Shown here piece after piece: positions 41,656 to 50,977 of a DNA stretch of 64,000 nt (position 1 is its first letter; each line of letters starts with the position of its first letter). The position numbers and the translations under genes were made by a program. Origin of the DNA: Dyella sp. AtDHG13 (lineage in GTDB: Bacteria > Pseudomonadota > Gammaproteobacteria > Xanthomonadales > Rhodanobacteraceae); the NCBI RefSeq assembly GCF_003201105.1, contig NZ_QICJ01000006.1:62001-126000 (forward strand), given 5' to 3'. The notes below the pieces were generated by a model. That model made no database searches. It was not told the DNA's origin and saw only the letters and a program-made list of their open reading frames with translations.

Positions 41656-43623
41656 ATGAAGTCGAATGACTATCGGCTGGGCTACCGTGGCGATATAGAG
41701 GGGTTGCGGGCGGTTGCGATACTGCTTGTCATCGCCGCTCACGCAGGTGTCCCTTGGCTCGCCGGCGGTTTCATTGGCGTGGACGTGTTTTTTGTCCTCT
41801 CCGGCTTTCTGATCACCGGCCTGCTACTACGCGAAATGGCAGACACCGGCCAGATTGATTTTGCGTGTTTCTATTTGCGACGACTTCGGCGCCTTATGCC
41901 GGCATTGATCCTAATGATCGTGCTGATATCGCTTAGTGCGTATCTACTCCTTGGTCCAGAGGAGCAGTTGCCGCAAGCCAACAAGGCGAGCTTGGCGGCT
42001 CTGTGGTTGAGCAATGTGTCCTTTGCTTTGACGCAAACGGACTACTTTGCGCCGAGTGCGGAGAACAGCCTTTTTCTGCATACATGGTCGCTGGGCGTAG
42101 AAGAGCAGTTCTATCTGGTGTGGCCAGCGCTGCTCCTTTGGTCGCTCGGTCGAGGACATCGTGAACTTCCGTTGCAACGGCTCAAAAGCATCATGTTGGG
42201 GATTTTTGCGATCAGTCTAGGGGTGTGCGTTCTCGCTACACCGCGTTCCCCACAGTTCGCTTTTTACATGATGCCTGTGCGCGCCTGGGAGTTTGCTGGC
42301 GGAGCGTTGATCTGGCTGTTCTCTGGGAAGATGCGTGCTGGTGAAGTAGCCAGGGAAAAAGGCGCCGTGTTCACGCGGTGGCTTGGCTGGACCGGAATGG
42401 TGATGATCATTGGCACGGCTGCGAGCTACGGCACACAGATGTCGTATCCGGGTTGGCATGCGGTGTTGCCGGTAGCAGGGACTATGGCCGTCATTGCAGC
42501 AGGGTGGGCCGATGATACGCATAGTGTGTCGCGCCTGCTGTCGTATCGGTGGATGCAGGCCGTCGGTCGCGTTTCTTATTCATGGTATTTGTGGCACTGG
42601 CCGGTCCTGGTGCTTGGGCACGCGCTGAATTGGAGCCATGATCCAAGTGGCCGTTTGGTTGCCGTGCTGTTGTCTCTGGGGCTTGCGATGGCGTCATACC
42701 GGTTTGTGGAGACGCCTATCCGCCAACAGGATTTCTGGCTTTCGCATCGACGTACCGCCATGTATGGGACGCTTGGTATAACGGTGGCGGTTTGTTTGGT
42801 GTCTATGCATTGGTTCAACGTTGCAGCCGCGTATAGCGAGAGCCCGATCATGCAGCGTTACAGCCATGCACGTTTCGATGCGCCTTCAATCTATTCCCGA
42901 GGTTGCGATGATTGGTATTACAGCGATCGGGTAATGTTGTGCAGTTATGGTCCCAGCGATGCCGCACATACACTTGTGCTGATGGGTGACAGTATCGCCG
43001 GGCAGTGGTTTTCTGCATTGTTACCATTGGCGACGAAGCCTGGTTGGCGACTAGTCGTCGCGACCAAGTCATCGTGCCCCATGGTCGATGAGCCTTATTT
43101 CTATGCGCGCATTGGCCGGGAATATACCGAGTGCGCAAGCTGGCGACATCAGGCGGTTGATCAGGTCGCATCGCTTCACCCGGATGTCGTTGTGCTCAGT
43201 ATGGGGTTGGGCGGCACACAATCGTTCTCTCAAACGCAGTGGATCGAAGGCACGGCACGCTCTTTGAGCGCATTGAGTGGACAGGCTGGTCGGGTCTATT
43301 TGTTGCGCACCACGCCTCACCTCGATTTCGACGGTCCAAGTTGCCTTGCCTCGCGGGCAGGTCGGCCCAAGTGGTTAGGCTCTGCAGCCGGTTGTGAATC
43401 GGTAGTCGACGACGCGCGCGAGCGACAGGTTTACCAATGGCTGCAGCAGGCTGCTGCGCGCTTCCCCAATGTCCAGATAGTAGACATGAATGGAATGATA
43501 TGTCCGGAGCTGCGTTGTAGCGCAGAGCGTAACGGCCAGGTCGTATTCCGCGATGCCCAGCATCTGACCGCCAGCTTTGCGACTTCATTGGGACCGGCGC
43601 TGTCTGCTCGACTTGGACTTTAG
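41656..43623 (+). CDS. OafA/YrhL-type acyltransferase with C-terminal SGNH domain
   Basis: A 655-residue membrane O-acetyltransferase. The AT3 membrane domain (about 8-390) has RGDIEGLRAVAILLVIAAHA with the conserved His, FFVLSGFLITGLLL and HTWSLGVEEQFYLVWP. The periplasmic SGNH domain has Ser446 in VLMGDSIAGQW and Asp633/His636 in DAQHLTASFA. Such proteins acetylate O-antigen, peptidoglycan or exopolysaccharide: the AT3 part moves acetyl groups across the membrane and the SGNH part transfers them. Codon use is more A/T-rich than the flanking genes, hinting at acquisition. It stands alone, between divergent corA and a convergent operon end. Confidence 0.92.
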   Translation: MKSNDYRLGYRGDIEGLRAVAILLVIAAHAGVPWLAGGFIGVDVFFVLSGFLITGLLLREMADTGQIDFACFYLRRLRRLMPALILMIVLISLSAYLLLGPEEQLPQANKASLAALWLSNVSFALTQTDYFAPSAENSLFLHTWSLGVEEQFYLVWPALLLWSLGRGHRELPLQRLKSIMLGIFAISLGVCVLATPRSPQFAFYMMPVRAWEFAGGALIWLFSGKMRAGEVAREKGAVFTRWLGWTGMVMIIGTAASYGTQMSYPGWHAVLPVAGTMAVIAAGWADDTHSVSRLLSYRWMQAVGRVSYSWYLWHWPVLVLGHALNWSHDPSGRLVAVLLSLGLAMASYRFVETPIRQQDFWLSHRRTAMYGTLGITVAVCLVSMHWFNVAAAYSESPIMQRYSHARFDAPSIYSRGCDDWYYSDRVMLCSYGPSDAAHTLVLMGDSIAGQWFSALLPLATKPGWRLVVATKSSCPMVDEPYFYARIGREYTECASWRHQAVDQVASLHPDVVVLSMGLGGTQSFSQTQWIEGTARSLSALSGQAGRVYLLRTTPHLDFDGPSCLASRAGRPKWLGSAAGCESVVDDARERQVYQWLQQAAARFPNVQIVDMNGMICPELRCSAERNGQVVFRDAQHLTASFATSLGPALSARLGL

Positions 43624-43634
43624 GATTGCTCGAC

Positions 43635-44897
43635 TCAATAACTGGATGGAATTGGTCGCTGGCGCGTGCTCCACGCCACAGCCAACCAAGCCGGCAGCGC
43701 GAACAGCAACCACGGCTGGTTCTGCTGCACCACGCCGGGAAGCAGATGCATCGCGCAGGCGACCAGTACGGCGGCCAGTTGCAGGACGATCAGCGCGTTG
43801 GCAAAGCGCGATGCGGCGAGCGCCTTGCGTGAGCGCCATAGCGCCGGCAGCAGGAAGAACGCCAGTGGGTTGAACAGCAGCAGGTTGGCGTTCGCCCAGG
43901 CGGAGTGGTGGGTGGTGAGGCCCCACAGGATCAGCAGCGCGACGCCGACAAAACCGGCCAGCACGAGATAGAGCGAGCCCAGCACGGCGTAGACCGCGGG
44001 CGCGTAGCGGTGGGCGAGGAACAGCAGTGCAGCGAAGATCACTCCTGCCAGTGCGAGCGGCAGGCGAAGGTCGGGTGCCGTGGCCGGTGGCGGTGTAAGG
44101 CGGTTGGGCGAGAGCAGTTGCTGGTCCAGGACCAGCGGCTGCGCCTTGCCATCGTTGCCGGTGACGGTGACGTGGGTGATTTCCTGCTGCAGCACTTCCG
44201 GCAGGAAGCTCTCCTGCCACGCGTTGAGCGGCTGGTCGGCGTAGGGGCCCAGCCCCAGGTCGAGGATCAGCATCAGCCAGGCCTGCTGGCTCATCAGGCG
44301 GGCCGTCTGCTGGCGGTAGGTCATGCCGCCCGGGCGCGCTTCGAGCTGGGGTTTCAGGGTGCCGCCGAGGGCCTTGTCCAGCGCGTCGCGCACGCGGGTG
44401 GCGCAGTTGCGCACGTAGTAGTCGTACTCGTAGCGCACGTTTTCCGGCTGCAGGTTCCACAGCAGATAGTCGCGCAGGTCAGCCGCCTGCGCCGGACTGA
44501 AGGCCAGGTGCTGGCGCGTTACCGAGCGGCCGACTTCGGTGTAGTAGCGCTGGTCGACGTCCGATGGCGCGGCGTCCATCAGGTAGTGCATCTGGCCGCG
44601 CGCGAAGTTCAGCAGGAAGCCGCTCTCGTCGAAATCGAACACGCCGTAGTTGAAGGTGACGGCTTCGCCGCTCACGGTGTCGCGCAGTTCGATGGCGTCG
44701 TGTCCGAAGCGCTCCCAGTAGGTGTCGCCCGGCCCGTAGGTGATCAGTGACACTTCCAGGTTGCTGCCCGGCGCGTTGGCCACGCCCGCCTGGGCGTGCG
44801 ATGGCCAGAGCAGTACGCAGCAAAGGGCCAGCGCGGCGAAACCGGTGATCAGGCGTTGCATCAGCGACGCTACAGGCGTCCTGCCTCGAGGGGGCAT
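43635..44897 (-). CDS. DUF4105/Lnb-type membrane protein, candidate lipoprotein N-acyltransferase
   Basis: A 420-residue protein. A signal peptide or anchor (about 13-37) leads into a periplasmic DUF4105 domain, now also named the Lnb N-terminal domain (about 45-260). His66 in WERFGHDAIELR and Cys165 in YYVRNCATRVRD are the likely catalytic pair. About five membrane helices follow (277-415) with TTHHSAWANANLLLFNPLAF. Family knowledge: Lnb of Bacteroides N-acylates lipoproteins. The ATG at 44897 follows AAGG by 8 bases and lies 3 bases after the corC stop, where gammaproteobacteria usually have lnt. ATG 44861 is an alternative start. The enzymatic assignment is inference. Confidence 0.8.
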   Translation of the reverse strand: MPPRGRTPVASLMQRLITGFAALALCCVLLWPSHAQAGVANAPGSNLEVSLITYGPGDTYWERFGHDAIELRDTVSGEAVTFNYGVFDFDESGFLLNFARGQMHYLMDAAPSDVDQRYYTEVGRSVTRQHLAFSPAQAADLRDYLLWNLQPENVRYEYDYYVRNCATRVRDALDKALGGTLKPQLEARPGGMTYRQQTARLMSQQAWLMLILDLGLGPYADQPLNAWQESFLPEVLQQEITHVTVTGNDGKAQPLVLDQQLLSPNRLTPPPATAPDLRLPLALAGVIFAALLFLAHRYAPAVYAVLGSLYLVLAGFVGVALLILWGLTTHHSAWANANLLLFNPLAFFLLPALWRSRKALAASRFANALIVLQLAAVLVACAMHLLPGVVQQNQPWLLFALPAWLAVAWSTRQRPIPSSY

Positions 44898-44900
44898 CGA

Positions 44901-45749
44901 TCAGCCTTCCCGCAGGCGGGTGACGCGGAAGGCCTGCACGCGCCGGTCGTCCGCTTCGGTGACGTGGAACAGGTAGTCGCCAATGGCGATTTCCTCGCCC
45001 ACTTCCGGCAGGTGGCCGAATTCGGAGGTGCACATGCCGCCCACCGTGTCGAATTCCTCGTCGGAGAATTGGGCGCCGGTCTGTTCGTTGAAATCGGCGA
45101 TCGGCGTGAGGGCGCTGACGGCCCAGCCGCCGCCCGATTGTTCGTGCATCAGCGAGGGTTCTTCCTCGTCGTCGTGCTCGTCGTCGATCTCGCCGACGAT
45201 CTGCTCGAGCACGTCTTCGATGGTGATCAGGCCAGCGACGCCGCCGTATTCGTCCACCACCAGCGCCATGTGGTTGCGCGTGTGGCGGAACTCCGCCAGC
45301 AGCACGTTCAGGCGCATGGATTCGGGAATGAGCACCGCCGGGCGCAGCACGCTGGCGATGTCGAAATGGTCGCCGTTGCCGACGAAGCGGAGCAGGTCCT
45401 TGGCGAGCAGGATGCCGAGGATGTCGTCCTTGTCTTCACCGTGCACGGGGAAGCGCGAGTGGCCGGATTCGACGACGGTGTCGAGGATCTCGCGCAGCGG
45501 CGCATCGGCCGAGAGCATCACGATCTGCGCGCGCGGGATCATGACGTCGTCCACGCTCAGCTCGGTGACCTTGATCGCACCCTCGACCATGGTCAGGGTG
45601 TCGGGAGACATCAGGCCGTTGGCCTGGGCGGTGCGCAGCTCGTCGATGAGCTCCTTGCGGTTGCGCGGCTCGCCGGAAAACATGTGGCCCAGTCGATCCC
45701 ACCAACTGCGGTGGGCCGGGCCGCTGGTACTGCCAGGGTCCTCGTTCAT
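44901..45749 (-). CDS. corC: CorC/YbeX-family CBS-domain protein
   Basis: A 282-residue cytoplasmic protein with two CBS domains (about 65-185; ELSVDDVMIPRAQIVML and HMALVVDEYGGVAGLITIEDV) and a C-terminal CorC_HlyC transporter-associated domain (about 200-280; EEFDTVGGMCTSEFGHLP). YbeX/CorC is linked to magnesium homeostasis and, with YbeY and YbeZ, to ribosome maintenance. It lies in the miaB-phoH-ybeY operon, 113 bases after the glycosidase-like gene, and is followed directly by the Lnb-type gene. Confidence 0.93.
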   Translation of the reverse strand: MNEDPGSTSGPAHRSWWDRLGHMFSGEPRNRKELIDELRTAQANGLMSPDTLTMVEGAIKVTELSVDDVMIPRAQIVMLSADAPLREILDTVVESGHSRFPVHGEDKDDILGILLAKDLLRFVGNGDHFDIASVLRPAVLIPESMRLNVLLAEFRHTRNHMALVVDEYGGVAGLITIEDVLEQIVGEIDDEHDDEEEPSLMHEQSGGGWAVSALTPIADFNEQTGAQFSDEEFDTVGGMCTSEFGHLPEVGEEIAIGDYLFHVTEADDRRVQAFRVTRLREG

Positions 45750-45862
45750 TACTCGTGCGGGTGCTGCCCGGTACCGGGCGGAAGGGGCAGTCTAGCGGAA
45801 AATTCGTGACGATTCAGGAACAAGGGCGGGGGAGGGCCGGGAAGCCGGGGCCGGCTGAGGGT

Positions 45863-47125
45863 TCAAGGCGCCGTCTTCGCCGGGGCGATGGGGCGCCCGG
45901 TGAACGGGTTCCAGCCCTTGGCGGCCAGGGCCGCCCAGGCCGTCGCGCCGAGGTGTGGCTGGTGGTAGTAGAAGAAGTCGGCGTAGGTGGAGGTAGGGCC
46001 GATCGCGAAGTCGGTGGCGATGCGTGCCTGTGGCGTGGCGTAGAGCATGCCGCCTGGGCTGCGCTGGGCCAGGAGCAAGCGCCACAACGTGTCGGGCACC
46101 GGTTTGCCGCTGGCGAGCAGGGCGGTGGCGACCTGGGCTGTTCCTTCCGTCCACATGCCATCGGGCTGGCGCCGATAGCCGTAGCCCTCGCCGCTGCGGT
46201 GTTGCGATTCGATCCAGGGCCACACCTGGTCCCATTCGGCCGGATGCGGGTCGAAGGCGAGCAGGGGCCATACCTGGGCATCGATGGCCGACTTGTCGCG
46301 GGAAAGCGTCTTGCCGTCATCCAGCGTACCGACCAGGAAGCGATGCTGGCGCGGGTCCCACATCGACGTCACGAAGTCGCCTGCGGTCCTTGCCTGCTGC
46401 ATCAAGGCGGCATCGCCGCTGTCGCGCGCTGCCCAGGTGGCGGCGGCATGGACGTCCAGATTGTGTTCCGTGGCCTTCCAGTGCTGCGGACGTTGGGCGT
46501 TGTCGTAACCGAACACACCGCCCTCATAGGCCGCTGGAGCGGTGCCGAGGGTGTGCGCCTGGATCCAGCGCAACTGCGCGACCGCGCCATCGAGGTAGCG
46601 CCGGTCGTGGGTGTCGTCGTAGACGGTAAGCATCAGCAGGGCGGCCCAGGCGACATTGCCGGTGGCAGTGCCGACTTGATAAGGATCCTGGCTCCAGTAA
46701 TTCCCCTGGGTTTGCCAGTAGCCGGGCAGCTCGACCTTTCCGTCCGTGATGGCGCCAGCGCGGTAGGCGTTGCGCAGCCTGCCGTCCTTGAAGCTCGGGT
46801 CATGCGATGCGGCGAGCAGCAGGGCGTCGGCGATGCGACGCGCCTGCGCCGGCTCGCCGCAGGCGGTGAGCGCAATGCCGGCAAGCGCGTTGTCGTAGAC
46901 GAAGGCGACGTTCTCCAGCGCGCGCACCGTACCCGGTGGCAGGCCGGGATAGCTCGGCAGCAGCATCGGCCCCTGGCCCGGCGCCGACGCGGCCGCGGCA
47001 TGCAGGGCGCCGCAGGTGGTCTGGGCCAGCGACTGTCGGGCGGTGTCGGCGGACATCGCAGGAAGCGATGCGGCCATCGCCAACAGAAGTCCCAGGCCCA
47101 GCAGAAGACGCCATTGCCTACGCAT
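45863..47125 (-). CDS. Secreted six-hairpin glycosidase-like protein
   Basis: A 420-residue protein with a clear signal peptide (1-26, ending M-S-A). The body has the repeated aromatic helical hairpins of an (alpha/alpha)6 barrel: VAFVYDNALAGIALTACG, GNVAWAALLMLTVYD, WKATEHNLDVHAAATWAARD and WTEGTAQVATALLASG. The acidic residues in VYDNA, ATEHNLD and WTEG could serve catalysis. The family is not certain, and no substrate is claimed. The ATG at 47125 follows GGAGG by 5 bases. It sits between ybeY and corC, which are usually adjacent, so it is an insertion in a conserved operon. Confidence 0.75.
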   Translation of the reverse strand: MRRQWRLLLGLGLLLAMAASLPAMSADTARQSLAQTTCGALHAAAASAPGQGPMLLPSYPGLPPGTVRALENVAFVYDNALAGIALTACGEPAQARRIADALLLAASHDPSFKDGRLRNAYRAGAITDGKVELPGYWQTQGNYWSQDPYQVGTATGNVAWAALLMLTVYDDTHDRRYLDGAVAQLRWIQAHTLGTAPAAYEGGVFGYDNAQRPQHWKATEHNLDVHAAATWAARDSGDAALMQQARTAGDFVTSMWDPRQHRFLVGTLDDGKTLSRDKSAIDAQVWPLLAFDPHPAEWDQVWPWIESQHRSGEGYGYRRQPDGMWTEGTAQVATALLASGKPVPDTLWRLLLAQRSPGGMLYATPQARIATDFAIGPTSTYADFFYYHQPHLGATAWAALAAKGWNPFTGRPIAPAKTAP

Positions 47126-47168
47126 GCCTGCCTCCATCGCGCTGATCAGCGCCGCGATCGTGCCGTAC

Positions 47169-47645
47169 TCAGCGGTCGTCAACGACCGTGTAGGGATCGT
47201 CGATGCCCAGCCCGGCAAGGATGCGCGTTTCCAGCGCTTCCATGGCTTCGGCTTCATCGTCCTCGATATGGTCGTAGCCGAGCAGATGGAGCACGCCGTG
47301 CACGGTCATGTGAGCCCAGTGATCACGCGCCTGTTTGCCCTGTTCGGCGGCTTCCCGCGCCACCACCGGTGCGCAGATCACCAGGTCGCCGATCAGCGGC
47401 AGCTTCACGCCCGGCGGCAGCTCGACGGGAAACGACAGCACGTTGGTGGCGTAGTCCTTGTCGCGGTAGTCGCGGTTGAGCGTACGTCCTTCCTTCGCAT
47501 CGACGATGCGGATGGAAAGCTCCGTCGCCTTGCGTCGCTTCGCGCCGCGCAGCGCGGCCTCCACCCACTGGCGGAAGCTGGCGGAGGTGGGAACGCCCTT
47601 GCGCGAGGCGGCATAGCCGACAGAAAGGCTCAGCTCCGCACTCAC
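47169..47645 (-). CDS. ybeY: Endoribonuclease YbeY
   Basis: A 158-residue metal-dependent RNase involved in 16S rRNA 3'-end maturation and ribosome quality control. The zinc-binding [11 protein letters not shown] has His116, His120 and His126, preceded by the conserved [11 protein letters not shown]. Its start overlaps the end of the phoH-like gene by 4 bases. The length is typical. Confidence 0.95.
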   Translation of the reverse strand: MSAELSLSVGYAASRKGVPTSASFRQWVEAALRGAKRRKATELSIRIVDAKEGRTLNRDYRDKDYATNVLSFPVELPPGVKLPLIGDLVICAPVVAREAAEQGKQARDHWAHMTVHGVLHLLGYDHIEDDEAEAMEALETRILAGLGIDDPYTVVDDR

Positions 47646-48628
47646 TTCGGCGACTCCTCGGACGACTGCTCGAACGCCTCGTAGGCGCGCACGATCTTCG
47701 CCACCAGCGGATGGCGCACCACGTCGCGCGAGGTGAAGAAGGTGAAGCTGATGCCGTCCACGCCGCGCAACACTTCAATGGCGTGGCGCAGGCCGGAGCG
47801 CACGTTGCGCGGCAGGTCGACCTGGCTGACGTCGCCGGTGATGACTGCCACCGAGCCGAAGCCGATGCGCGTCAGGAACATCTTCATCTGCTCGACCGTG
47901 GTGTTCTGCGCTTCGTCCAGGATCACGTAGGAATCGTTGAGCGTGCGTCCGCGCATATAGGCGAGCGGCGCGATTTCGATCACGTTGCGCTCGATCAGCT
48001 TGGCCACTTTCTCGAAGCCCAGCATTTCGTACAGCGCGTCGTAGAGCGGGCGCAGGTAGGGGTCGACCTTTTGCGAGAGGTCGCCCGGCAGAAAGCCCAG
48101 CTTTTCGCCCGCTTCCACCGCCGGGCGCACCAGCAGCAGGCGCTGCACGCGGTTCGCTTCCAGTGCCTCCACCGCGCTGGCCACGGCCAGGTAGGTCTTG
48201 CCGGTGCCGGCCGGGCCCACGCCAAAGCTGATGTCGTGCGTGGTGATGGCGTGCAGGTAGCGGGCCTGGTTGGGGCCGCGTCCCTTGATCACGCCACGCT
48301 TCACCTTGATGGTGACTTCCTGCGCGCCTTCGGCCGCGTCATTGACGATGGCGTCGATGCCCGATTCGGCCAGGTGCAGGTTGATCTTCGCGCCGGTGAG
48401 CGACTCGTGCTCTGTCGTGGCGTAGAGCGCGCGCAGCACCTTCTCGGTGGCGCGCGAGGCGCCTTCCTCGCCGATCACCTGGAACAGGCTGCCGCGATGG
48501 TTGATCTCCACGCCCAGGCGCAGCTCGATCTGGCGCAGGTGTTCGTCGAAGGGACCGCAGAGGTTGGACAGCCGGGCATTGTCTTCCGGCTCGAGGGAAA
48601 AATCGCGTTGATTGAGGCCGTTGGTCAT
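47642..48628 (-). CDS. ybeZ: PhoH-like P-loop ATPase (YbeZ)
   Basis: A 328-residue PhoH-family NTPase, partner of YbeY in RNA metabolism. A KH-like N-terminal region (about 35-110) precedes the ATPase domain with Walker A GPAGTGKT (138-145) and Walker [13 protein letters not shown], then [10 protein letters not shown]. It is coupled to ybeY by a 4-base overlap. The GNAT gene ends 4 bases upstream of its ATG. Confidence 0.95.
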   Translation of the reverse strand: MTNGLNQRDFSLEPEDNARLSNLCGPFDEHLRQIELRLGVEINHRGSLFQVIGEEGASRATEKVLRALYATTEHESLTGAKINLHLAESGIDAIVNDAAEGAQEVTIKVKRGVIKGRGPNQARYLHAITTHDISFGVGPAGTGKTYLAVASAVEALEANRVQRLLLVRPAVEAGEKLGFLPGDLSQKVDPYLRPLYDALYEMLGFEKVAKLIERNVIEIAPLAYMRGRTLNDSYVILDEAQNTTVEQMKMFLTRIGFGSVAVITGDVSQVDLPRNVRSGLRHAIEVLRGVDGISFTFFTSRDVVRHPLVAKIVRAYEAFEQSSEESPK

Positions 48629-48632
48629 AGGG

Positions 48633-49127
48633 TCAAAGATGCCGGTGCATCACGTAGACGTCCGTCGGGCCATGTGCGGCGTGGCGGAACGCGCCCGGCA
48701 CCTGTCCGACGATGCGGAAACCGTGGCGCTGCCACAGGCGCACCGCGGTGGTATTGATCGAGACGACAAAGTTGAACTGCATGGCGGTGAAGCCCGCGTC
48801 GCGGGCCTGCGCCATCGAATGCTCGCACATGGCCGACGCTACGCCTTGCCCACGCGCCGCGGGCGACACCATGTAGCCCGCGTTGGCGACATGGTCGCCC
48901 AACCCTGGCTGGTTCGGGCGAAGCATGTAGTAGCCCAGCACGAGTTTCGAGCGCTCGGCGACGAAACAGCGCGTGGGCGGCGAGGTCCACCAGTCGCGTG
49001 CCTGTTCGAAACTCAGGTCGGGTGGATAGCTGTAGGTGTCGCCGGCCGCGACCACGCTGCGGAAGAGCGGCCAGACGAGGGTGAACTCGTCCGGCCCGAT
49101 TTCGCGGATCGAAAGCGCCGGCGTCAC
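48633..49127 (-). CDS. GNAT-family N-acetyltransferase
   Basis: A 164-residue acetyltransferase. The acetyl-CoA-binding motif A is [18 protein letters not shown], followed by [19 protein letters not shown], the usual C-terminal segment. It resembles small GNAT enzymes that acetylate amino acids or antimetabolites; the substrate is unknown. It overlaps miaB by 4 bases and precedes the phoH-like gene by 4, so it is translated as part of that operon. It is not found at this place in enterobacteria. Confidence 0.87.
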   Translation of the reverse strand: MTPALSIREIGPDEFTLVWPLFRSVVAAGDTYSYPPDLSFEQARDWWTSPPTRCFVAERSKLVLGYYMLRPNQPGLGDHVANAGYMVSPAARGQGVASAMCEHSMAQARDAGFTAMQFNFVVSINTTAVRLWQRHGFRIVGQVPGAFRHAAHGPTDVYVMHRHL

Positions 49128-50476
49128 GAGGCCAGGGCGACGTCTTCGTCCGCCAGCTTGACGCGGCCGCGCAGCGAGTTGCTCATCGCCTCGGTGATCA
49201 CCACGTCGACGAACTGGCCGATCATGCGCGTGCTGCCGGGGAAGTTCACGAAGCGCATGTTCTCGGTGCGGCCGGTAAGTTCGTTCGCGTTCTTCTTGCT
49301 CACCTTTTCCACCAGCACGCGCTGCACGGTGCCGACCATAGCCTCGTTGATCTGGCGGGCGTTGTCGTTGAGCTTGGCCTGCAGGCGCGACAGGCGCGCG
49401 TGCTTCACTTCCGAGGAGGTGTCGTCAGCGAGATTGGCGGCCGGCGTGCCGGGGCGCGCGGAGAAGATGAAGGAGAAGCTCTGGTCGAAGCCCACGTCCT
49501 CGATCAGCTTCATGGTCTTTTCGAAATCCTCGTCCGTCTCGCCGGGGAAACCCACGATGAAGTCGGAGGAAATGCAGATGTCCGGGCGCACCGCGCGCAG
49601 CTTGCGGATCTTCTGCTTGAATTCCAGCGCCGTGTAGCCGCGCTTCATCGCGGTGAGGGTGCGGTCCGAACCCGCCTGCACCGGCAGGTGCAGGAAGTTG
49701 CACAGCTGCGGCACGTTGGCATACGCCTCGATCAGCGAATCGGAGAACTCCAGCGGGTGCGAGGTGGTGAAGCGGATGCGGCCGATGCCTTCGATCTGCG
49801 CGATGGCGTGGATCAGCACGGCAAGGTCGGCGATGCCGCCATCGTGCGTGGGGCCGCGATAGGCGTTGACGTTCTGGCCGAGCAGGGTGACTTCGCGCAC
49901 GCCTTGTTCGGCGAGCTGGGCGATCTCCACGATCACGTCGTCGAATGGACGGCTGATCTCCTCGCCACGGGTGTAAGGCACCACGCAATACGAGCAGTAT
50001 TTGGAGCAGCCTTCCATGATCGACACGAAGGCGGTCGGGCCCTCCGCGCGCGGCTCGGGCAGGCGGTCGAACTTCTCGATCTCCGGGAAGCTGATGTCCA
50101 CCTGCGGCTTGCCGGAAGCGCGCTGCGCCTCGATCAGCTCGGGCAGGCGGTGCAGCGTCTGCGGGCCGAACACCAGGTCCACATACGGCGCGCGCTTGAT
50201 GATGTCCTGGCCTTCCTGCGAGGCCACGCAGCCGCCCACGCCGATCAGCACCGGCTTGCCGCCCTGCTTGTGCTCCTTCCAGCGGCCGAGCTGGCTGAAC
50301 ACCTTCTCTTGGGCCTTTTCGCGGATGGAGCAGGTGTTGATCAGGATCACGTCCGCCTCGGACTCGTCCTGGGTCAGTTCCAGACCGTGCGAGGCCTTGA
50401 GCACGTCCGCCATCTTGGCGGAGTCGTACTCGTTCATCTGGCAGCCGTGGGTTTTGATGAAAAGCTTGCCGGTCAT
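49124..50476 (-). CDS. miaB: tRNA-2-methylthio-N6-dimethylallyladenosine synthase
   Basis: A 450-residue radical-SAM methylthiotransferase that adds a methylthio group to i6A37 of tRNAs. The N-terminal UPF0004 domain starts with [16 protein letters not shown] (first cluster cysteine Cys12, with others in NTCSIREKA and GGCVASQEG). The radical-SAM motif is [15 protein letters not shown], and a C-terminal TRAM domain ends in [10 protein letters not shown]. The start MTGKLF at 50476 is set by homology; the frame is open 16 codons further. It is the first gene of the operon to ybeZ-ybeY. Confidence 0.96.
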   Translation of the reverse strand: MTGKLFIKTHGCQMNEYDSAKMADVLKASHGLELTQDESEADVILINTCSIREKAQEKVFSQLGRWKEHKQGGKPVLIGVGGCVASQEGQDIIKRAPYVDLVFGPQTLHRLPELIEAQRASGKPQVDISFPEIEKFDRLPEPRAEGPTAFVSIMEGCSKYCSYCVVPYTRGEEISRPFDDVIVEIAQLAEQGVREVTLLGQNVNAYRGPTHDGGIADLAVLIHAIAQIEGIGRIRFTTSHPLEFSDSLIEAYANVPQLCNFLHLPVQAGSDRTLTAMKRGYTALEFKQKIRKLRAVRPDICISSDFIVGFPGETDEDFEKTMKLIEDVGFDQSFSFIFSARPGTPAANLADDTSSEVKHARLSRLQAKLNDNARQINEAMVGTVQRVLVEKVSKKNANELTGRTENMRFVNFPGSTRMIGQFVDVVITEAMSNSLRGRVKLADEDVALAS

Positions 50477-50977
50477 GGGCTGGTACCGTGGTTCATGGGC
50501 GGCTGGGTGCTTGCCGAACCGCACAGTTTACGCGCTCGGCGGCCCCGTCGCCACTGCAACGGGCGTGCCGGATCAATCACTTGCGTGTCCGTGAGGCGGC
50601 TTCGACGCTGCCGTTTGCTCAAGGTTTCCGGGGTGTCGGCTCCGTCATCGCTTCGCCCAACCTCACCGTCATCCCCGCGAAGGCGGGGATCCAGGGCCTT
50701 TTGATGCGCGTCGACAAGTGCGAAAGACGCTGGACCTCCGCCTTCGCGGGGATGACGGCGAAGGGATGCGTGTCCCGGAGAGGTTTTGAACAGGCCCCGA
50801 GAACGGGCGCTGACGCACGAATCGGCCTCGTCCTGCTTGGCGCGCGACGGGCGCCGGAGCACACTTCCCGGCGGACCGGCCGTTGTGACCCGTGCCGGGC
50901 GTGGAGGAAGGGGGATGGATGTCGGTGCTTGACCGGGATGAGGCCGTCGCCAAGGCTGGGCGGCCCGAGGGAAGTCC
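50477..50977. other. Intergenic gap between miaB and the transglycosylase gene
   Basis: 501 bases between divergent genes. It holds the palindromic repeat at 50661-50764 and its outer motif TTTTGAACAGGCCCCG at 50784-50799. No coding sequence with family character was seen, and no promoter stood out for either gene. Confidence 0.5.
50661..50764. repeat. Dispersed palindromic repeat, long copy
   Basis: The left arm CCTCACCGTCATCCCCGCG with GGCGGGGATCCAG, and the right arm CTGGACCTCCGCC with TTCGCGGGGATGACGGCGAAGG, are inverted around a short centre with a few mismatches. The core uses CCCCGC in place of CCGGC, like the copy at 63502, so two subfamilies are present. Confidence 0.78.

Noticed and set aside
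45755-47479. A 574-codon plus-strand open frame
   Set aside because: Antisense to the glycosidase-like gene and part of ybeY; low-complexity composition.
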